A stretch of 64,000 nt of DNA. Origin: DASYAE01 sp036501535. GTDB lineage: Bacteria > Actinomycetota > Actinomycetes > Streptomycetales > Catenulisporaceae. A model generated the notes under the pieces. It searched no databases and was not told the origin of the DNA. It saw only the letters and a program-made list of their open reading frames with translations. Numbering within the stretch: the stretch's first letter is position 1; every line of letters starts with the position of its first letter. This document shows, piece by piece, positions 7,279 through 15,831 of the stretch. The translations under genes were made by a program, and so were the position numbers. The stretch is taken from assembly GCA_036501535.1 (NCBI GenBank), contig DASYAE010000203.1, positions 11,945 through 75,944 of the forward strand. Direction: 5' to 3'.

Positions 7279-10184
7279 CAGTCTTCCCGTCCGCGCAGGG
7301 CGACCAGGTCGGCCAGTTCGGCGTTGGACAGTTCGGTGAATGCGGCCTCGCCCGAGGCCAGCACCCGGTCGGCCAGGTCCCGTTTGACCGCGAGGGCCTG
7401 CGCGACGCGTTCTTCGACGGTGCCTTCCGCGATCAGCCGGTGGACCTGGACCGGCTGGGTCTGGCCGATGCGGTAGGCGCGGTCGGTGGCCTGGTCCTCC
7501 ACCGCGGGGTTCCACCAGCGGTCGTAGTGCACGACGTGGCCGGCGCGGGTCAGGTTCAGGCCGACGCCGGCCGCTTTGAGCGAGAGCAGGAACACCGGCA
7601 CCCCGCCGGCCTGGAAGGCGTCGACCATCTCTTCGCGGCGGCGTACCGGGGTCTGTCCGTGCAGGAAAGCCGTGGTGATGCCGCGCTGCTCCAGGTGGCG
7701 TTCGAGCAGCCGGCCCATCTCCACGTACTGCGTGAAGATCAGGACGCTGCCGTCCTCGGCCAGGATGGTGTCCAGCAGCTCGTCGAGCAGTTCCAGCTTG
7801 CCGGAGCGGCCCGCGGTCGGCCGGCCGCCGCCGCTGCCGCCGGCCTCCTTCTCCTTCAAGTACTGCGCCGGATGGTTGCAGATCTGCTTGAGGGCGGTCA
7901 GCAGCTTGAGGATCAGGCCGCGCCGGGCGATGCCCTCGGCGTCTTCGATGGCTGCCATCGTCTCGCGGACGAAGGCCTCGTACAGTGCGGCCTGCTCGCG
8001 GGTCAGGACTACCGGATGGTCGGTCTCGGTCTTGCGCGGCAGTTCCGGCGCGATGCCGGGGTCCGACTTGCGCCGGCGCAGCACGAACGGGCCGATCAGC
8101 CGGGCGAGCCGGTCGGCGGTGCCCTGGTCCTGCGCGCCCTCGATGGCCCTCGCGTAGCGGTCGCGGAACGTCTTGAGCGTGCCGAGCAGGCCGGGCGTGG
8201 TCCAGTCCAGCACCGACCACAGCTCGGAGAGGTTGTTCTCCACCGGCGTGCCGGTCAGTGCGATCCGCGCCGGCGCGCCGATCTCCCGCAGCGCGCGGGC
8301 GGTGTGCGAGTACGGGTTCTTAGCGTGTTGTGCCTCGTCGGCGGCTGCCAGCCCCCACGGCGTCTGGGCCAGCGTCTCAGCATCCTGGCGCAGCGTGCCG
8401 TACGTGGTCAGCACGATCTCGTTCGGCGCAAGGGCGTCGAGATGCCGGCCGGGGCCGTGGTAGCGGCGCACGGGCGTGCCCGGGGCGAAGCGGTCGATCT
8501 CGCGCTCCCAGTTGCCCAGCAGCGATGTCGGGCAGATCACCAGGGTCGGGCCCGCGGTGTCCGCGGTGCGGCGGCGATGAAGGTGCAGATGCAGGGCGAT
8601 CAGGGTGATGGTCTTGCCCAGGCCCATGTCGTCGGCCAGGCAACAGCCGAGACCCAATGAGGTCATCCGATCCAGCCAGCGCAGTCCGTCGAGCTGGTAG
8701 CCGCGCAGCGTCGCCTTCAGGGCCTTGGGCGCGCTGATCGGTTTGATCTTCTCAGCCTGCGGCGCGGTCAGCCGCTCGCGCAGCTCGGCGATCCAGCCGG
8801 TGGCCGCCACCGGGACCGGTTCGCCGTCGATCTCGGCGTTTTCGGTCAGCGCGGCACCGAGGGCGTCGATCGCGGTCAGCGGGGTCAGGTCGCGCTTGCC
8901 GGCCTTGCGGATCAGGTCCGCGTCGACCAGCACCCACTGGTCGCGCAGCCGCACCAGGGGCCTGGTCGCCTCGGCCAGCAGGTCCATCTCCGCCTCGGTC
9001 AGCGCTTGGCCGTCCAGGGCGATCTGCCAGCGGAACTCGACCAGGGCGTCGAGGCCGAACAGGGAGCTCACGTCGGAGCCGGGACGCTGGGATGCGGCCA
9101 CGACCGCCTGCGCGGTCAACGCGCGGGCCAGTTCTTTCGGCAGATGCGCGTCCACGCCCGCCGCCGAGAGCCTCGCCGCCGTCTCGCCCAGCAGCTCAAG
9201 GACCTCTTCGTCGGACAACTCGACCGCGTCGGGAGCCGCGCCCGACAACAGCCGGTCGAGCACGGGCCACACCCGAGCCGCTCGGCGCAGGGTCAGCAGC
9301 GTGTCGATCTGGGCGCGCGTGCCGAAACGCTCGTCCCCGCCGCGCCGCCACACTTGGGCCGCGTCCGCGACGATCGTGGGGTCGGCCAGGCTGTGCAGCT
9401 GTACCACCGCGCGGAACGCCGCCTCGTCGAACTCGATCCGCAGCGAGACGCGCACACCCGTGTCCAGCCCCGCAGCCGCCTGTGCAGCCCACTCGCGCAA
9501 CTCCTGCGCCAGCTGCGGCGCCATGGCGGCGAACACGGCGCCGCCGGTGGCCAGCGGAGCGCACGCGGTGCGTGGCAGCACATCGGCGACCGCATCGAGG
9601 AAGCCGCGCACCAGCGGTTCCGCTTCCGGCAGCGTCAATGGCGCTGTACCAGGGAGCGGCACTGCACGCGCGGTCGGAGGCATCGCGGCCGCCAGTGCCC
9701 GCAGGCGTTCGATGTCGTCGCGGTCCAGCGGCCCGGCCCGCCAGGCGTCGAAGCCCTCCGGCGACACGCCGGGCAGCAGCCGCCCGCGCGCGACCACGTG
9801 TAGCGCGAACAGCGCCGCCGCACCCCAGAACGCGCAGGCCGGATCGGCGTCGGCCCGCTTCGCCGCCCCCGCGAGCACGGGAAAGGCATCGGCCACCGAG
9901 AGCGAGACGACCGGGACCACCTGGCGGCGCACGCCCGAGCCGCGCGCGATCACGACTTCCAACTGATCTGCGGCCACAGCTTCGCTCGGCAGGTGCGGTC
10001 CGTAGAACACCACTCGGCCCGTACGCGCAGGATCACCCGGCAGAAATACCGCCGCGCACCGGCTCAGCACGAGCACCTGCGCCGCAGAGAGGGCCGGTTG
10101 TGCAGGCTGCGGTTCTGAGCGCGCCGCCGGGATTGCCCCGGCCCTGGGTTTACCGCCAGCCCTTACGGCCGTCCGCACCGCCAT
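7278..10184 (-). CDS. SNF2-family DNA-dependent ATPase/helicase
   Basis: A 968-residue SWI2/SNF2-type motor. The N-terminal half (to about residue 480) is an SNF2-linked region of bacterial type. The RecA-like lobe 1 has the P-loop LADDMGLGKTITLIAL at about residue 513, a DEAQ box in AADEAQHAKN near 613, and LTGTPVENN. Lobe 2 ends with DQATDRAYRIGQTQPV near 900 (motif VI, arginine finger). These proteins translocate on double-stranded DNA and remodel protein-DNA complexes or assist repair; the bacterial role is poorly defined. A GGAGG lies about 10 bases before the ATG. The downstream SWIM gene overlaps its stop codon. Confidence 0.94.
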   Translation of the reverse strand: MAVRTAVRAGGKPRAGAIPAARSEPQPAQPALSAAQVLVLSRCAAVFLPGDPARTGRVVFYGPHLPSEAVAADQLEVVIARGSGVRRQVVPVVSLSVADAFPVLAGAAKRADADPACAFWGAAALFALHVVARGRLLPGVSPEGFDAWRAGPLDRDDIERLRALAAAMPPTARAVPLPGTAPLTLPEAEPLVRGFLDAVADVLPRTACAPLATGGAVFAAMAPQLAQELREWAAQAAAGLDTGVRVSLRIEFDEAAFRAVVQLHSLADPTIVADAAQVWRRGGDERFGTRAQIDTLLTLRRAARVWPVLDRLLSGAAPDAVELSDEEVLELLGETAARLSAAGVDAHLPKELARALTAQAVVAASQRPGSDVSSLFGLDALVEFRWQIALDGQALTEAEMDLLAEATRPLVRLRDQWVLVDADLIRKAGKRDLTPLTAIDALGAALTENAEIDGEPVPVAATGWIAELRERLTAPQAEKIKPISAPKALKATLRGYQLDGLRWLDRMTSLGLGCCLADDMGLGKTITLIALHLHLHRRRTADTAGPTLVICPTSLLGNWEREIDRFAPGTPVRRYHGPGRHLDALAPNEIVLTTYGTLRQDAETLAQTPWGLAAADEAQHAKNPYSHTARALREIGAPARIALTGTPVENNLSELWSVLDWTTPGLLGTLKTFRDRYARAIEGAQDQGTADRLARLIGPFVLRRRKSDPGIAPELPRKTETDHPVVLTREQAALYEAFVRETMAAIEDAEGIARRGLILKLLTALKQICNHPAQYLKEKEAGGSGGGRPTAGRSGKLELLDELLDTILAEDGSVLIFTQYVEMGRLLERHLEQRGITTAFLHGQTPVRRREEMVDAFQAGGVPVFLLSLKAAGVGLNLTRAGHVVHYDRWWNPAVEDQATDRAYRIGQTQPVQVHRLIAEGTVEERVAQALAVKRDLADRVLASGEAAFTELSNAELADLVALRGRED

Positions 10185-10303
10185 GCTGCCCGGTCCTCCA
10201 TGCTCGCCTCTGGGCCGACATCCAGCCCTCTTATGTGACGTTGGCCAGGCTATCCGAACCGTGCAGCGCTTCTGACGCGGCTGCCCTAAACGGTGAGGTG
10301 GCG

Positions 10304-10603
10304 CTACTCAGCGCCTGACGCGCACTGCGTCACCGGTTCGGCGTAAAGCTGCCGCATCTCTGCTGCGGTCCGGTGCGTCCGCCCGATCAGCTCGGCGGCG
10401 CTGTGTGCGGGATCTGCGCCGTCCTGCGATCGGAAGAAAAGGATCAGCTCGACTCGGCCGTCGTCGCCGGGCCGGGCGCGGATGTGCTCCAGCCGGTCCT
10501 CCGGTCCGGCGTGGGCCCAGAGGGCGTCGACCGCCCGGGCGGCCTCCGCCGGGTCCACGGCGGCCCCGTCCCGCCGGATCAGGGCCGCGTGCACGAGGTG
10601 CAC
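10304..10603 (-). CDS. Small hypothetical protein
   Basis: A 99-residue protein of unknown function starting at a GTG preceded by GGGGG at a 7-base distance. The sequence begins VHLVHAALIRRDG, and acidic and Ala-rich stretches dominate. A segment VELILFFRSQDGADPAHSA looks like a beta strand plus turn, followed by a helix (AAEMRQLYAEPV). There is no signal peptide or membrane span. It lies 119 bases downstream of nothing on its own strand and just before the SNF2 gene, so it could be the first gene of that unit, but the gap argues for separate expression. Codon use is normal for the window. Confidence 0.6.
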   Translation of the reverse strand: MHLVHAALIRRDGAAVDPAEAARAVDALWAHAGPEDRLEHIRARPGDDGRVELILFFRSQDGADPAHSAAELIGRTHRTAAEMRQLYAEPVTQCASGAE

Positions 10604-10836
10604 GTGGTCACCCCCAGGTCAGGTCGCGCCGGGTGCGCGCCGGGACGGACACCGAAGAGGGCTGAGACTGGGACTGGAACTGGGACTGCGCCGAAGAAGT
10701 TCGCGCCGAGAAAGACATGAGGGTACCTCGACTCCGCATCGGATTCTGATCGAAGACTGCTTCGGTCCGGTGGGCTGGCTGCTGCCCGTGGCACCCACTC
10801 TGACCGAGGCCGGCACGCCGCGTAAGTGAAATCCTC

Positions 10837-10867
10837 AGGCATGAACCGGCCTGGCCGGTTCATGCCT
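10837..10867. promoter_or_regulatory. Perfect 31-bp palindrome
   Basis: Arms of 15 bases (AGGCATGAACCGGCC and its exact complement) surround a single central T. There is no gene end beside it on the + strand, so a terminator role is unlikely. It sits 38 bases upstream of the -35 of the promoter-like pair that precedes the LuxR-type gene, which fits an operator or an RNA hairpin. Confidence 0.55.
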
Positions 10868-10904
10868 ACGCGGTCGTTCACCGGGCCGTGCCTGCACGTT
10901 CACC

Positions 10905-10934
10905 TTGACTGGTCCTGATTCAGCGCTGGATCAT
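10905..10934 (+). promoter_or_regulatory. Putative promoter of the LuxR-type regulator gene
   Basis: TTGACT (10905-10910) and GATCAT (10929-10934) are separated by 18 bases, a plausible housekeeping-type promoter. Transcription would start near 10941, leaving a leader of about 47 bases with the GGGGAGGGAG ribosome-binding site before the ATG at 10988. Confidence 0.45.
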
Positions 10935-10987
10935 GGGCACCGATCTTCACGGGAACACTTCGACGCCCCTCGGGGAGGGAGTCACGG

Positions 10988-11971
10988 ATGCTCGAAGCTC
11001 TTGGACTGAGTACGGCCGCCGCGTCGGTTTACCAGGCGATGCTGGACCATCCGGAGGCCGGCGTTGCAGGGCTCGCCGAAACCGTCGTGCTGCCGGAGGG
11101 GGAGGTGCGCGGCGCGCTCGACGAGCTGGCTGACGTGATGCTGGTACGCGCCTCGCGCGAGGCCCCCGGCCTGCTGCGCGCGGTGAGTCCCGAGGTGGGC
11201 CTGGCCGACCTGGTCCGGCGTCAGGAGGCTGACCTGGCCGCGCGGCAGGCCCGGGTCGCGGCGGCGCGGGCGGCGGCCACTGCGATGCTCGCGGACCGGG
11301 CCGGGAGCGCTGCGGCCGGCGGGATGCGCGGCGAGCGGCTGCTCGGCCTCGACGCGATCCAGGGCCGGCTGGAACTGCTGGGCCGGACGATGATGCGCGA
11401 GTGCATGGGGGTGCACCCGGGGGCTGCGCAGCGCGCCGACGATCTGGAGGCGGGCCGGCCGCTCGACGCCGAGGCGATGGCGCGCGGCGTCGCGTTCCGC
11501 ACCCTCTACCAGGACAGCGTGCGCAACGACGCGGCGACGACCAGCCACGCGCACTGGCTGCTCGACCACGGCGGGGAGGTGCGCACGGCGCCGGTCCTGC
11601 CGCACCGCATGGTGATCGTCGACCGCGAGCAGGCGCTGGTGCCCATCGACCCGGCCGACTCGCGCAAGGGCGCGTTGCACGTGACCGAGCCCGGCGTCGT
11701 CACGGCGCTGGTCGATCTGTTCGAGATGGCCTGGAGCACCGCGGTGCCGCTCGGCGCGGTGCGGGAGCGCGATCCGGGCACCGGGCTCAGCGAGTCCGAG
11801 CGGGAGCTGCTGCGCCTGCTGAGCACCGGGCTGACCGACGAGGGCTGCGCGCACCGCCTGGGCCTTTCCCTGCGCACCGTGCGCCGGATGATGTCCTCGG
11901 TCATGGAGCGGCTGGACGCGACCAGCCGGTTCGAGGCGGGACTCAAGGCGGCGCAGCGCGGCTGGCTGTAG
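10988..11971 (+). CDS. TrmB-like/LuxR-type transcriptional regulator
   Basis: A 327-residue cytoplasmic regulator. The N-terminus (MLEALGLSTAAASVYQAML...) is a TrmB-type winged helix. A middle part, VIVDREQALVPIDPADSRKGALHV, resembles the PLD-like sensor region seen in this family. The C-terminus is a LuxR-type helix-turn-helix (LSESERELLRLLSTGLTDEG, then HRLGLSLRTVRRMMSSVMERL). A strong ribosome-binding site, GGGGAGGGAG, supports the start. Such regulators often sit at the edge of biosynthetic gene clusters. This one precedes, on the same strand, the IspD-like, MFS and NRPS-type genes and is the best candidate for their pathway regulator, although that link is inferred from position. Confidence 0.88.
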   Translation: MLEALGLSTAAASVYQAMLDHPEAGVAGLAETVVLPEGEVRGALDELADVMLVRASREAPGLLRAVSPEVGLADLVRRQEADLAARQARVAAARAAATAMLADRAGSAAAGGMRGERLLGLDAIQGRLELLGRTMMRECMGVHPGAAQRADDLEAGRPLDAEAMARGVAFRTLYQDSVRNDAATTSHAHWLLDHGGEVRTAPVLPHRMVIVDREQALVPIDPADSRKGALHVTEPGVVTALVDLFEMAWSTAVPLGAVRERDPGTGLSESERELLRLLSTGLTDEGCAHRLGLSLRTVRRMMSSVMERLDATSRFEAGLKAAQRGWL

Positions 11972-12102
11972 TCGCCCCGCCCAGGGGCCTGCGACGCGGG
12001 CCGGCCGATCTTGCCGCGCCGCTCGCAGTTGCTTATCATGGTGCTGCTTCAATCGGACTTCAACGGGCTGTCGGCGGACGTTCATCCAGCGACGGGGGCG
12101 AG

Positions 12103-12870
12103 ATGGCGCATATGCACCGGCACCGGCCATACCGGCTGGACGGCCCGTGGCACACCTGCGCGGTGATCCTGGCCGCGGGGCGGGGCGAGCGGTTGGGCCA
12201 GGGCCCGAAGGCGCTGCTGGAGCTGGCCGGCCGGCCGCTGGTCGCGCACGTGGCGGCCGCCATGGCGGCCAACGAGCACGTCACCTCGCTGGTGATCGCG
12301 GCCGGCGACGACCTGGTCGAGCGGATCGAGGGGATCGTCCGGGGCGCCGGGCTCCCGGTCCCGGTCCGGGTCGTGGCCGGTGGCCGGACCCGACAGGACA
12401 GCGCCCGGGCCGGCCTGGCCGCACTGCCTCCGGACGCCCAGTGGGTCGCGATCACCGATGCGGCCCGGCCGCTCGTCCCGCCCGGGGTCGTCGACGGGCT
12501 CATCGCCCGGCTGCGCGAGTTCGCCCTCGGCGCCGATCCGGACCGCCAGCCCTGCGGCGCCGCACCGGTGGTCCCGGTGGTCGACAGCGTGCACCTGGTG
12601 GCCGACGGCGGCGTGCTGGCCCGGCCGTTCGATCGCGAGCTGCTGCGGGCGGCGCAGACCCCGCAGTTCTTCCGCCGGGAGTGCATCCTCGACGCGCAGG
12701 AGATCGCAGGCAACGATGGCGCGGTGCATACCGACGACGTCGGCCTGATGAGCCGGGTCGGCGGGACGGTCGTCTCTGCGCCGGGCACGGCCGCCAACCT
12801 CAAGATCACCTTCTCCGCGGACCTGGCGCTGGCGGAGGCTCTGTACGCGCGGGCCGTGGCCGACTCCTGA
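12103..12870 (+). CDS. IspD-like cytidylyltransferase (2-C-methyl-D-erythritol 4-phosphate type)
   Basis: A 255-residue nucleotidyltransferase of the IspD/GT-A fold. The CTP-binding signature is AVILAAGRGERLGQGPKALL near residue 19. Other family motifs are GGRTRQDSARAGLAAL, ITDAARPLVPP (the usual xHDAARP site with Thr in place of His), AQTPQFFR and a final NLKITFSADLALAEAL. IspD couples CTP to methylerythritol phosphate in the MEP isoprenoid pathway. No ispF or other MEP gene is adjacent, and the neighbours are an export and NRPS-type set, so this may be a second copy with a specialised substrate. The ATG at 12103 is preceded by GGGGGCGAG; an ATG three codons later is the alternative. Confidence 0.87.
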   Translation: MAHMHRHRPYRLDGPWHTCAVILAAGRGERLGQGPKALLELAGRPLVAHVAAAMAANEHVTSLVIAAGDDLVERIEGIVRGAGLPVPVRVVAGGRTRQDSARAGLAALPPDAQWVAITDAARPLVPPGVVDGLIARLREFALGADPDRQPCGAAPVVPVVDSVHLVADGGVLARPFDRELLRAAQTPQFFRRECILDAQEIAGNDGAVHTDDVGLMSRVGGTVVSAPGTAANLKITFSADLALAEALYARAVADS

Positions 12871-12895
12871 TTCACGCGCCCTGCTGATTCACGCG
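12867..12895 (+). repeat. Short direct repeat overlapping the ispD-like stop
   Basis: CTGATTCACGCG occurs at 12867-12878 and 12884-12895, a 17-bp period. The first copy contains the TGA stop codon. It may be replication slippage or a regulatory site; nothing more can be said. Confidence 0.6.
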
Positions 12896-12903
12896 ACGCG
12901 GCG

Positions 12904-12949
12904 GCGCGGCGCCGCGCTGGCATCTTCGTGCCCGATGAGTTGATGCCAG
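12904..12949. repeat. Nested inverted repeats after the ispD-like gene
   Basis: A 14-bp perfect palindrome, GCGCGGCGCCGCGC (12904-12917), is followed at once by an 8-bp inverted repeat, CTGGCATC (12917-12924) with GATGCCAG (12942-12949). Either may terminate the ispD-like transcript or serve as an operator for the exporter gene downstream. The rest of the 205-base gap to 13076 shows no other structure. Confidence 0.45.
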
Positions 12950-13075
12950 CCCGCGACCCTTCCGCAGACGCCGGGCGCGAAGCAAGAATCTGAGGCACGG
13001 CGAGGACGCCGATCGCTGGGAGCTCATGGACGAGCAGTTCAGCGCAATCCCCTCTTGGATGGAAAGGGCGGAGTC

Positions 13076-13126
13076 ATGCCCGAATCAGGTCTCGCCGCGG
13101 TGGCTACCGCCGACGGCCGGGAGTGA
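13076..13126 (+). CDS. Possible 16-residue leader peptide before the MFS gene
   Basis: An ATG at 13076 with a good ribosome-binding site (GGGCGGAG, 13066-13073) opens a 16-codon frame encoding MPESGLAAVATADGRE. It ends in TGA only four bases before the MFS start. The reading frame differs from that of the exporter. It could be a translated leader that couples or attenuates exporter expression, or a very small product. No experimental or family support exists, and the length alone makes chance occurrence possible. Confidence 0.25.
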   Translation: MPESGLAAVATADGRE

Positions 13127-13130
13127 CGCC

Positions 13131-14399
13131 ATGTCGCAGACTATAGATATCAGGACTCGCCCTGCCGCGGCGGCGGGCCCGGCACGGTCCCGGCGCGTCC
13201 GCGGCCGCGGCGACTTCCTGCTGCTGTGGTCCGGCCAGACGGTCTCGAAGATCGGCAACGGCGCGTACAAGGTCGCGTTGGCCTGGTCGGTGTACCGGAT
13301 CGCCGGCTCGACCGCGGACATGGGCCTGGTCCTGGCGCTCAATCTGGTCCCGGAACTGGGGCTGGTGCTCTTCGGCGGCGCGGTCGCGGACCGGTTCCCG
13401 CGGCGGGCCGTGGTGATCGCGGCCGACGGCGCGGCGGGCCTGGTCACGCTGGGTCTCGCGGTCGCCGCGGCGGCCTCGGGCCTGACCGTGCCGATGCTGA
13501 TGGCCGCGGCCTTCCTGCTCGGCGTGACCAGTGCGTTCTACGGCCCGGCCTACGCCGCCATGAAGGGCGACCTGGTCGGCGCGGCCGGGGCGCGGACGGC
13601 GAACGCGTGGATCGGCGTCTCGGGGAACCTGGCGCGGGTGGCCGGCCCGGCGGTCGCCGGCATCGCCTTCGCGTTCGGCGGGGCGGGCGTCGTGTTCGGC
13701 TTCGACGCGGCCACGTTCGCCCTCGCGGTCGGTGCCACGCTGCTGATCCGGACTAGGGCGCCGCGCCCCGCCGTCGCGCAGGAGGCGAGTTTCCGGCGCG
13801 AAGTGGCCGAGGGCGTGGCGTACACCGCAAAGACCGGATGGCTCATGCTGCTGCTGGCCGTCTCGCTGATCGCGAACTTCGCCTGCCTCGCGCCCTATGC
13901 CGTGCTGCTTCCGGCGCTCGTCGAAGGGCACGGAGACGGTGTCAGCCTGCTCGGGCTGCTCAATGCCGCGGAGATCGCGGCGGCGATCGTGGGCGCGATC
14001 GTGATCGGGCGGCTCGGCTCACGGCTGCCGGCCGGCGTCGCCATGCTCGTACTCGCCGCGCTGCTCGGCACGGGCACGCTCACCCTCGGCCTGTCCAGCG
14101 GCCGGCCCGCAGCGCTGTTCGCCGGGGTGCTGCTGATCGGCGCCGGGCTCTCGTTCGACGTGATCGAGCAGACCCTGATGCAGGCACTGGTGCCGCGGCG
14201 GCTGCTCTCCCGGGTCTACGCGGTCAACACGGCGGTCTCGTACTCGCTCCTGCCAGCTGGCTACGCGCTGGCCGGATTCACCGCCCGGCAGACCGGATCG
14301 GCAACGGTGCTCGCGGCCGGCGGCGCGGTTCTCGCCGCGACATGCCTGCTCGCGGCGCCGCTCCCGGCAGTGCGCCGGATGAACCGGGCAGAGTGCTGA
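13131..14399 (+). CDS. MFS transporter, EntS/MFS_3-like exporter
   Basis: A 422-residue membrane protein with about 12 transmembrane helices in two six-helix bundles. Family features include the N-terminal FLLLWSGQTVSKIGNGAYKV, which is typical of MFS_3 drug and siderophore exporters. The loop 2-3 motif is GGAVADRFPRRAVV, and GPAYAAMKGDLV follows. It probably exports a small metabolite at the cytoplasmic membrane. The start was placed at the ATG 13131 because the hydrophobic domain begins shortly after; the frame is open further upstream, but that part has no membrane character. It is followed 75 bases later by the condensation-domain gene and is the likely product exporter of that set. Confidence 0.9.
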   Translation: MSQTIDIRTRPAAAAGPARSRRVRGRGDFLLLWSGQTVSKIGNGAYKVALAWSVYRIAGSTADMGLVLALNLVPELGLVLFGGAVADRFPRRAVVIAADGAAGLVTLGLAVAAAASGLTVPMLMAAAFLLGVTSAFYGPAYAAMKGDLVGAAGARTANAWIGVSGNLARVAGPAVAGIAFAFGGAGVVFGFDAATFALAVGATLLIRTRAPRPAVAQEASFRREVAEGVAYTAKTGWLMLLLAVSLIANFACLAPYAVLLPALVEGHGDGVSLLGLLNAAEIAAAIVGAIVIGRLGSRLPAGVAMLVLAALLGTGTLTLGLSSGRPAALFAGVLLIGAGLSFDVIEQTLMQALVPRRLLSRVYAVNTAVSYSLLPAGYALAGFTARQTGSATVLAAGGAVLAATCLLAAPLPAVRRMNRAEC

Positions 14400-14474
14400 T
14401 CCCGCGCCCGACCGACCGCCAGAGAACAGTCCCCTGACTTCACCCCCGTTCCCAGGATCCGCAAGGAGGACCCG

Positions 14475-15815
14475 GTGACCGCGACAGCCCTGCGTCAGCG
14501 CACTGCGATGACCCGGCGCGTGCCCACGAGCATCAAGCAGGCCGGGCGCCTGGCCGTGGTGTACGACCCGGACAGCTGGCGGAAGTGGCCGCCGTGCGTC
14601 TTCGGCCTCGAAATCGACGGGCCGCTGGACGCCGGGCTGCTCGAACGCAGCCTGACCTGCGTCGCGCGCCGGCACACTGCGCTGCGCACATACTTCCCCG
14701 ACTTCGGCGCGCTCGACCACGGGTACTGCCTTGCCCCGCAGGACGTCGAATGGCCGGTCCGGTACGTCGACCTGCGCGGTCTGACAGGGCACGAACGAGA
14801 CCAGGCCGAGCACGCTGCGACCGCGTGGCTGCAGGACTACTTCGATCCGGCCGCGCCACCGCTGTTCCGGGCCTACCTCGTCCGGTACGACGACGAGCGG
14901 TGGCTGCTCGGCGTGGCGGTGGACCACCTGGTGTTCGACGGCTCCTCGATTCCGGTGTTCCTGGACGACCTGGCCCGCGTGTACGGCGAACTGCTACGCG
15001 GCCGCGACGAATCCGAGCTCGTACGCGACGTCTCCGACTTCGCGGCGTTCAGCGCGCTGGAGCGCGAGTGGCTCGCCGGGCCGGTCGCGGACAGGGCCCT
15101 GCGACACTGGCGCCCGATCTGGGACGGCGCGGGCCCGTTCCCGGCAGCGAACCTGCCGACCCGCCCCGACGCGCCGGACCGGCGGCCCGAGGGCGCCATC
15201 TGGAGCCGGCGGCTGCCCGCCGACCGGGTGCGCGCCGCGCGCTCCGGGCTCGCCTGCGGCTATGTCTCGCCCTTCGCTCAGGCCGCCAGCGCCGTGCTGT
15301 TCGCGCTCGGCGAGATCACCGGCCGCGACGATCGGGCGCTGCTCTACTCCAGCTCGCGCCGGTTCACCACCGAGTCCGCGGAGCTGATCGGCGACCTGAC
15401 CGACAAGACCCTGCTTCGCGTCCGGACCCCGGCCTCGACCGGCCTGGCCGAGCTGACGGCGCAGGTGCGTGACATGAGCCTCGACGCGGCGGACCACGCG
15501 ACGATCCCGTTCGAGTGCATCCGCGACGCGCTGGTCCCCGACCCCGCGGATCAGCGTCCTGCGGCGCCCTTCGTCATGCTCAACGTCGACGCGCTGCCGC
15601 CGGCGCCGGCCTTCGACGGTCTCGTCACCCGGTTAGCCTGCCCGGTCAGCGCGGATGCCTTCAGCGAGCACGGCTGGCTCGCCGTGGAACTGGAGGGCAC
15701 CGATCCGCAGTGGATGACGCTGAGCTGCGGCTACCAGTCAAGCCTCTTCGACGACCGGACGGTCGCCGACCTCATGACGCGGGTCGCCGCGTCGCTCACC
15801 CGCCAAGCTCAGTGA
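14475..15815 (+). CDS. Free-standing NRPS condensation-domain protein
   Basis: A 446-residue protein consisting of one condensation (C) domain of non-ribosomal peptide synthetases. The catalytic HHxxxDG motif reads DHLVFDG at residues 150-156. The second, catalytic His and the DG are kept; the first His is Asp, a substitution found in active C domains. Other C motifs are visible: ARRHTALRTYF (C2) and SSRRFTTESAELIGDLTDKTLLRV (C4/C5-like). The domain would join an amine or alcohol acceptor to a carrier-bound acyl donor. The start is a GTG with an ideal AAGGAGGA eight bases upstream. The A-PCP gene begins 17 bases after its stop, so the two form an operon. Being detached from any module, it must dock to its carrier protein in trans. 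Confidence 0.9.
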   Translation: MTATALRQRTAMTRRVPTSIKQAGRLAVVYDPDSWRKWPPCVFGLEIDGPLDAGLLERSLTCVARRHTALRTYFPDFGALDHGYCLAPQDVEWPVRYVDLRGLTGHERDQAEHAATAWLQDYFDPAAPPLFRAYLVRYDDERWLLGVAVDHLVFDGSSIPVFLDDLARVYGELLRGRDESELVRDVSDFAAFSALEREWLAGPVADRALRHWRPIWDGAGPFPAANLPTRPDAPDRRPEGAIWSRRLPADRVRAARSGLACGYVSPFAQAASAVLFALGEITGRDDRALLYSSSRRFTTESAELIGDLTDKTLLRVRTPASTGLAELTAQVRDMSLDAADHATIPFECIRDALVPDPADQRPAAPFVMLNVDALPPAPAFDGLVTRLACPVSADAFSEHGWLAVELEGTDPQWMTLSCGYQSSLFDDRTVADLMTRVAASLTRQAQ

Positions 15816-15831
15816 GAGGACCCCGAAAGCC

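Larger units (their letters stand above)
10604..10987. other. Intergenic region, 384 bases, with no convincing gene
   Basis: It lies between the divergent small unknown gene and the LuxR-type regulator. It holds a short TGGGACTGGAACTGGGACTG repeat near 10667, a 31-bp palindrome at 10837-10867 and a promoter-like pair at 10905-10934. Short open frames on both strands here have no ribosome-binding site or recognisable composition. Confidence 0.6.
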
